Below the pieces are notes generated by a model. It worked only from the letters and a program-made list of their open reading frames with translations, was not told where the DNA came from and ran no database searches. Position numbers and translations under genes: made by a program. From Acanthaster planci (taxonomy: Eukaryota; Echinodermata; Asteroidea; Valvatida; Acanthasteridae), in assembly GCF_001949145.1 (NCBI RefSeq), contig NW_019091737.1:74108-91865 (forward strand): a DNA stretch of 17,758 bases. The letters are read 5' to 3'. Of this stretch, positions 15,465 to 17,758 are shown piece by piece. Positions within the stretch are counted from its first letter, which is position 1. Every line of letters begins with the position of its first letter.

Positions 15465-16258
15465 CGGGTTTAATAGAAGGTGAGATACACCGGTTATTGG
15501 TGGCTGCTTCAACGGAAAACACGCACAAAAAATTCCAGACGGGGTGGCGTGCGTTTTGTTCATCTATGGGCCAATGACTTGATGAAACTCGACATGCTTC
15601 CAGTAACGATATTAGGCAGTTTATAGTATGGCTTTCGCTCCAGCGTCTTGCTGCGTCAACCATAGCTACTTCAGCATGTATCAGTGGGCTATTTTCATAA
15701 GGTTCAAGGTTGGCCGGATCACACACGGGATTTTCTGGTGGCGAAATTATTGACAGGTTGTCGCCGGGACAAACTGGGCGGCGATGAACGGTGGCAAATG
15801 ATCTTACCAGTACTGACCCGTATCATTGACGCACCCCTGCAGGTGTGTCACACTAGCTGTGAGACTGCGCTTTTTCGGGCTGATATTTTATGCACATTGT
15901 TTGAGCTTATGCGCATTAGCGAGTTCGCTGAAGTTGCCAAGTGTCATATCCAACAATCAGTCCTCCATGCGTCTAGTACACATTCAGGATGCAGACAATG
16001 ACAAAGCGTCAGTGTTTATTTCCTTTCTGCGCACAAAAGCTAATCAAACAGGTCCTCCTCAAGTTATTCGCTTAGTGCACTCAGTTAATTGATGAAAGTG
16101 TTTGCCTGGTCTGCGCACTGACAAACTTCTCACGGATTCGCCCCAAGTCGCCCGGCGCTTTCTTCTGCCACTAAGGGGGCGAACCACAGACAAAGTATCA
16201 ATTCTACACTGCCTTCTAGAGTTGTGATAACGGAATTTCATGAGAAACGACCGCGCAT
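15465..16258 (+). pseudogene. DIRS tyrosine recombinase (YR), truncated before the catalytic Tyr
   Basis: Seen: pieces in several frames: STENTHKKFQTGWRAFCSS (ending at a TGA near 15576); D-I-R-Q-F-I-V-W-L-S-L-Q-R-L-A-A-S-T-I (about 15608-15665); QGWPDHTRDFLVAKLLTGCR; a P-V-L-T-R-I-I-D-A-P block; and LFRADILCTLFELMRISEFA. The Arg of L-M-R-I-S-E fits the first catalytic Arg of tyrosine recombinases. Later come D-K-A-S-V-F-I-S-F-L-R-T-K-A-N-Q-T-G and A-L-T-N-F-S-R-I-R-P-K-S-P-G-A-F-F. The H-E-K-R-P-R-M-R segment at about 16237-16260 is where H-x-x-R should be. Beyond it similarity stops, so the His/Arg motif is damaged and the Tyr nucleophile is missing. This enzyme would insert the circular DNA intermediate by recombination. 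Confidence 0.8.
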
Positions 16259-16371
16259 GCGTAGACCAGATTGCGAGCGCTATTTTGAGCAGACAGTCGA
16301 ACTTTTGAGTTCGTCCAGGTTTTGAATTGGTGATTAATTACGGGATTTACGGTCCTTTTTACCCGAGCCAG

Positions 16372-16974
16372 ATGGCCAAGGGTGATGAACATGACAAGGA
16401 ACCCAGGGGTGCCGATGGCGACCCCAAAAAGAAAGAAAAAGAGAATAAAAACTCCAAACAAAATGCGAGTTCACATGGCAAGAAACACACTGGCACTAGC
16501 ATTGTTCCTGCCGCGCGGAAAGCTCGGTGCGCATCGAAATTCCCGCCGAAGATATCAAGGACTGAACAAGCAGTCGATAAGTTGAACGAAACCTTGAGTT
16601 TCTTGACATCGAATGTTTTGCAGTTGACTGATGAAGTCGGTAAACTGAAGGCTGCAGCAAAAGAACAGCGGGAGTACAGGCGATTTTGGGAATATGAAGT
16701 GGACTGTTTATGTCCTCGTGATGTTTATCACACCTACAGCGCCGGTTGGCACATGGCAGATGAATACGATGGTGACTGCCATTCGGTTTCGCAAAGCATG
16801 ACCTGTGACCTCGATGACTCACAAGGACCGCCTATTGCCGATGCCTACGCCGATGCCACCAGTCTTCCACACTCTTATCTTTTCATCGACCTGAAACCCC
16901 ACTGCCCGGAAGAACACCGCCTTCGATCCTGCATTTTTCCCGAGGAAACGAGCTACGCCTACGTGCCTAAATAG
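16372..16974 (+). CDS. Chimeric ORF: DIRS gag-like N-terminus fused to Polinton protein C-terminus
   Basis: Seen: from ATG 16372 a 200-codon frame is open to TAG 16972-16974. Residues 1-60 are highly charged and Lys-rich. Residues about 64-100 form a likely coiled coil (E-Q-A-V-D-K-L-N-E-T-L-S-F-L-T-S). Residues about 105-160 are acidic. Residues about 163-200 begin S-L-P-H-S-Y-L-F-I-D-L-K-P and end in Y-V-P-K. Known, from memory: a charged N-terminus plus coiled coil plus acidic tail resembles the first (gag-like) ORF of DIRS elements. The L-P-x-x-Y-L-x-x-D-L-K-P to Y-V-P-K end closes the F54H12.2-like protein of Polinton/Maverick elements. A breakpoint near 16855 is inferred. The next two Polinton genes follow it. 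The alternative is a Polinton protein with a diverged N-terminus. Whether it is expressed is unknown. Confidence 0.5.
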   Translation: MAKGDEHDKEPRGADGDPKKKEKENKNSKQNASSHGKKHTGTSIVPAARKARCASKFPPKISRTEQAVDKLNETLSFLTSNVLQLTDEVGKLKAAAKEQREYRRFWEYEVDCLCPRDVYHTYSAGWHMADEYDGDCHSVSQSMTCDLDDSQGPPIADAYADATSLPHSYLFIDLKPHCPEEHRLRSCIFPEETSYAYVPK

Positions 16975-17007
16975 ACCAGTTTTACGTCAACGGCCTCACT
17001 CGTCATC

Positions 17008-17337
17008 ATGACGTGACGGTTGAAGGACAACGCTTACGCGCTGCGCATTTTGAGTGCAGCTTCGCCCAAGAAACGAAAGGACATTTTGAAGTGTGCCGAC
17101 AAGGAACTGGTCACCTGTTTGGGTGAATGTGCGCTGAATGTTTTAAAAGGCCGCGTTCACCTCACCCCCAGTCAGAAGAAAAAACTCTCGCGACACAAGA
17201 CTCATCTGCGAGCTTTGGCTGACAAGAAGTCCTCTCACGCCAAACGCAAACAGCTGTTGATTCAGAAAGGAGGATTTCTGGGATCCCTGCTGGCTCCAAT
17301 CCTGAGTACGCTCGGAGTGATACTGTTCTCCAAGTGA
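17008..17337 (+). pseudogene. Small basic Polinton protein, adenovirus pX-like, no usable start
   Basis: Seen: the frame has ATG at 17008 but a stop (TGA 17014) two codons later. The rest (17017-17337) is open for about 106 codons with no further in-frame ATG. The product would be very Lys/Arg-rich, with E-C-A-L-N-V-L-K-G in the middle, a L-T-P-S-Q-K-K-K-L block, and a hydrophobic tail beginning K-G-G-F-L-G-S-L-L-A-P-I. Known: small basic proteins with a G-G-F/I-L then leucine-rich tail occur in adintoviruses/Polintons and recall the adenovirus core peptide pX; the homology is suggested, not proven. The early stop with no alternative Met marks this gene as broken here, unless a sequencing error or an upstream spliced start is involved. 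It ends one base into the next gene's ATG. Confidence 0.6.
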
Positions 17338-17758
17338 TGAAATACGCCCGAAAAACCATGATTAGCGCTCCCACGGACAGCGTGACCAGAGCCATACAGA
17401 ATGTGCTACTCTCGCGCAACCCCACGCAGAGTAAACTGCAGAGCCTGGAGCAGGACATGAAAAACTTTTTGGCCCGAACAGACCTTCCCGACGACGCTAA
17501 ACTGTCGCTGTACCAGCAAACGCTGCAACAGTATCTTCAATACGATCACGCCCGCAAATCCGCACCCATGTCTGTCACGATGTCTACACCGGCGGAGGGA
17601 TCCGGCAGAGGGTCGGAGGACCAAACATTATCGGCTGGCACGACGGACGGAGACCATGCTACTTTGGCCGAGAGGGACCTAACACCGCAAATTCTCGAGA
17701 GTGTGCCTAAAACCCTGCTGCGCAAAGCCAAACTGCTTATGAACAGCCTAAAGCATTA
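17337..17758 (+). CDS. Polinton-associated protein of unknown role, 5' part
   Basis: Seen: ATG 17337-17339 overlaps the previous stop (TGATGA) and the frame stays open for 140 codons to the window edge with no stop. Residues 1-35 are polar. Residues about 36-70 look helical (L-Q-S-L-E-Q-D-M-K-N-F-L and L-Y-Q-Q-T-L-Q-Q-Y-L), and about 75-110 are Ser/Thr/Gly-rich and disordered. Residues about 115-140 read I-L-E-S-V-P-K-T-L-L-R-K-A-K-L-L. Known, from memory: a region with Y-x-Q-x-L-Q-x-Y-L, then a linker, then L-P/V-P-K-x-x-x-x-K-A-x-x-L-L recurs in uncharacterised proteins next to the pX-like gene in Polinton-bearing invertebrate genomes. Its function is unknown. It is the only coding frame on the right side with no break in view. 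Confidence 0.55.
   Translation, partial: MKYARKTMISAPTDSVTRAIQNVLLSRNPTQSKLQSLEQDMKNFLARTDLPDDAKLSLYQQTLQQYLQYDHARKSAPMSVTMSTPAEGSGRGSEDQTLSAGTTDGDHATLAERDLTPQILESVPKTLLRKAKLLMNSLKH

Larger units (their letters stand above)
14124..16258 (+). mobile_element. DIRS-type tyrosine-recombinase retrotransposon, degraded
   Basis: Seen: a DIRS-style RT, an RNase H and a tyrosine recombinase occur in that order on one strand over about 2.1 kb, with no LTRs, aspartic protease or DDE integrase. That combination defines the DIRS order of retrotransposons. At least one stop (TGA 14289), several frameshifts and an estimated 400-bp deletion inside the RT make it dead. The recombinase breaks off before its catalytic Tyr. 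Inverted terminal repeats and the internal complementary region could not be located, so both limits are approximate. Subgroup (DIRS1-like versus Ngaro/PAT) is unresolved. Confidence 0.8.
16861..17758 (+). mobile_element. Polinton/Maverick (adintovirus-like) fragment, cut by window edge
   Basis: Three Polinton-type coding pieces follow in one direction: the end of an F54H12.2-like protein, a small basic protein with a Gly-rich hydrophobic tail, and the start of a third protein that overlaps the second by one base. The tight packing is virus-like. The DNA is visibly richer in G and C than the rest of the window. The element presumably continues past 17758; polymerase, integrase, ATPase and protease genes are not in view. 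As an animal-genome relic of a virus-like element it is described only. Confidence 0.65.

Noticed and set aside
15265-15726. A 153-codon minus-strand frame, among the longest in the window
   Set aside because: It lies antisense to the DIRS RNase H-recombinase region, whose plus-strand motifs are recognisable. Its peptide shows no family pattern, so it is a shadow of decayed coding DNA.
14124-16974. An LTR (Gypsy/Copia) retrotransposon
   Set aside because: The RT motifs and the recombinase R-I-S-E block fit DIRS. There is no aspartic protease, DDE integrase or direct LTR pair.
1-17758. tRNA or rRNA genes
   Set aside because: I looked for B-box-like GGTTCGAATCC words and rRNA cores. The nearest hits (GGGTCGAACC at about 8484 and AGTTCAAAC at about 5821) have no cloverleaf around them.

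Overview
This window looks like a piece of an invertebrate nuclear genome, most likely a marine animal (echinoderm, hemichordate, amphioxus or mollusc; I cannot choose between them). It has no long intact host gene. It is AT-rich, full of stops, rich in TACATGT words and simple repeats, and carries decayed relics of several animal transposable-element classes. Almost everything I can name is a mobile-element relic or a satellite-like repeat.

Layout. 1-275: a 14-bp minisatellite, then a purine tract with an (AG)18 microsatellite. 1317-2750 (minus strand): the two ends of a DDE_Tnp_4 (HARBI1-like) transposase whose catalytic middle is missing. 3042-5519 (plus): the reverse-transcriptase ORF of a jockey/CR1-type non-LTR retrotransposon, broken by stops and frameshifts and interrupted by a 540-bp insertion (4613-5152). 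That insertion is flanked by TTAA, and removing it restores the reading frame. 5520-9750: mostly unassignable, with a TACATGT cluster, a few exon-like candidates with splice-like borders, and two related T-rich blocks. 9750-12575: a composite satellite-like domain. It has a ~147-bp unit (array A) and a ~170-bp unit (array B), many copies carrying the CRE/ATF palindrome TGACGTCA, plus an S module present twice 817 bp apart. S holds a hairpin with a compensatory base-pair change. 12926-13664: a second duplicated hairpin, also with a compensatory change.

14124-16258: a broken DIRS-type tyrosine-recombinase retrotransposon (RT, RNase H, recombinase). 16372-16860: a gag-like charged/coiled-coil segment lying downstream of the recombinase, where gag would normally be upstream. 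It is fused in frame to the last ~37 residues of a Polinton (Maverick/adintovirus-like) protein. That is followed by two more Polinton-type genes in tight order, one lacking any usable start and one open through the window edge.

How they relate: these are not a pathway but a layered nest of elements. Best-supported events: a TTAA insertion into an older non-LTR element; internal loss in the DDE transposon; and a junction between DIRS and Polinton DNA that created a chimeric ORF. Family assignments rest on recognising conserved motifs by eye; no database search was possible.
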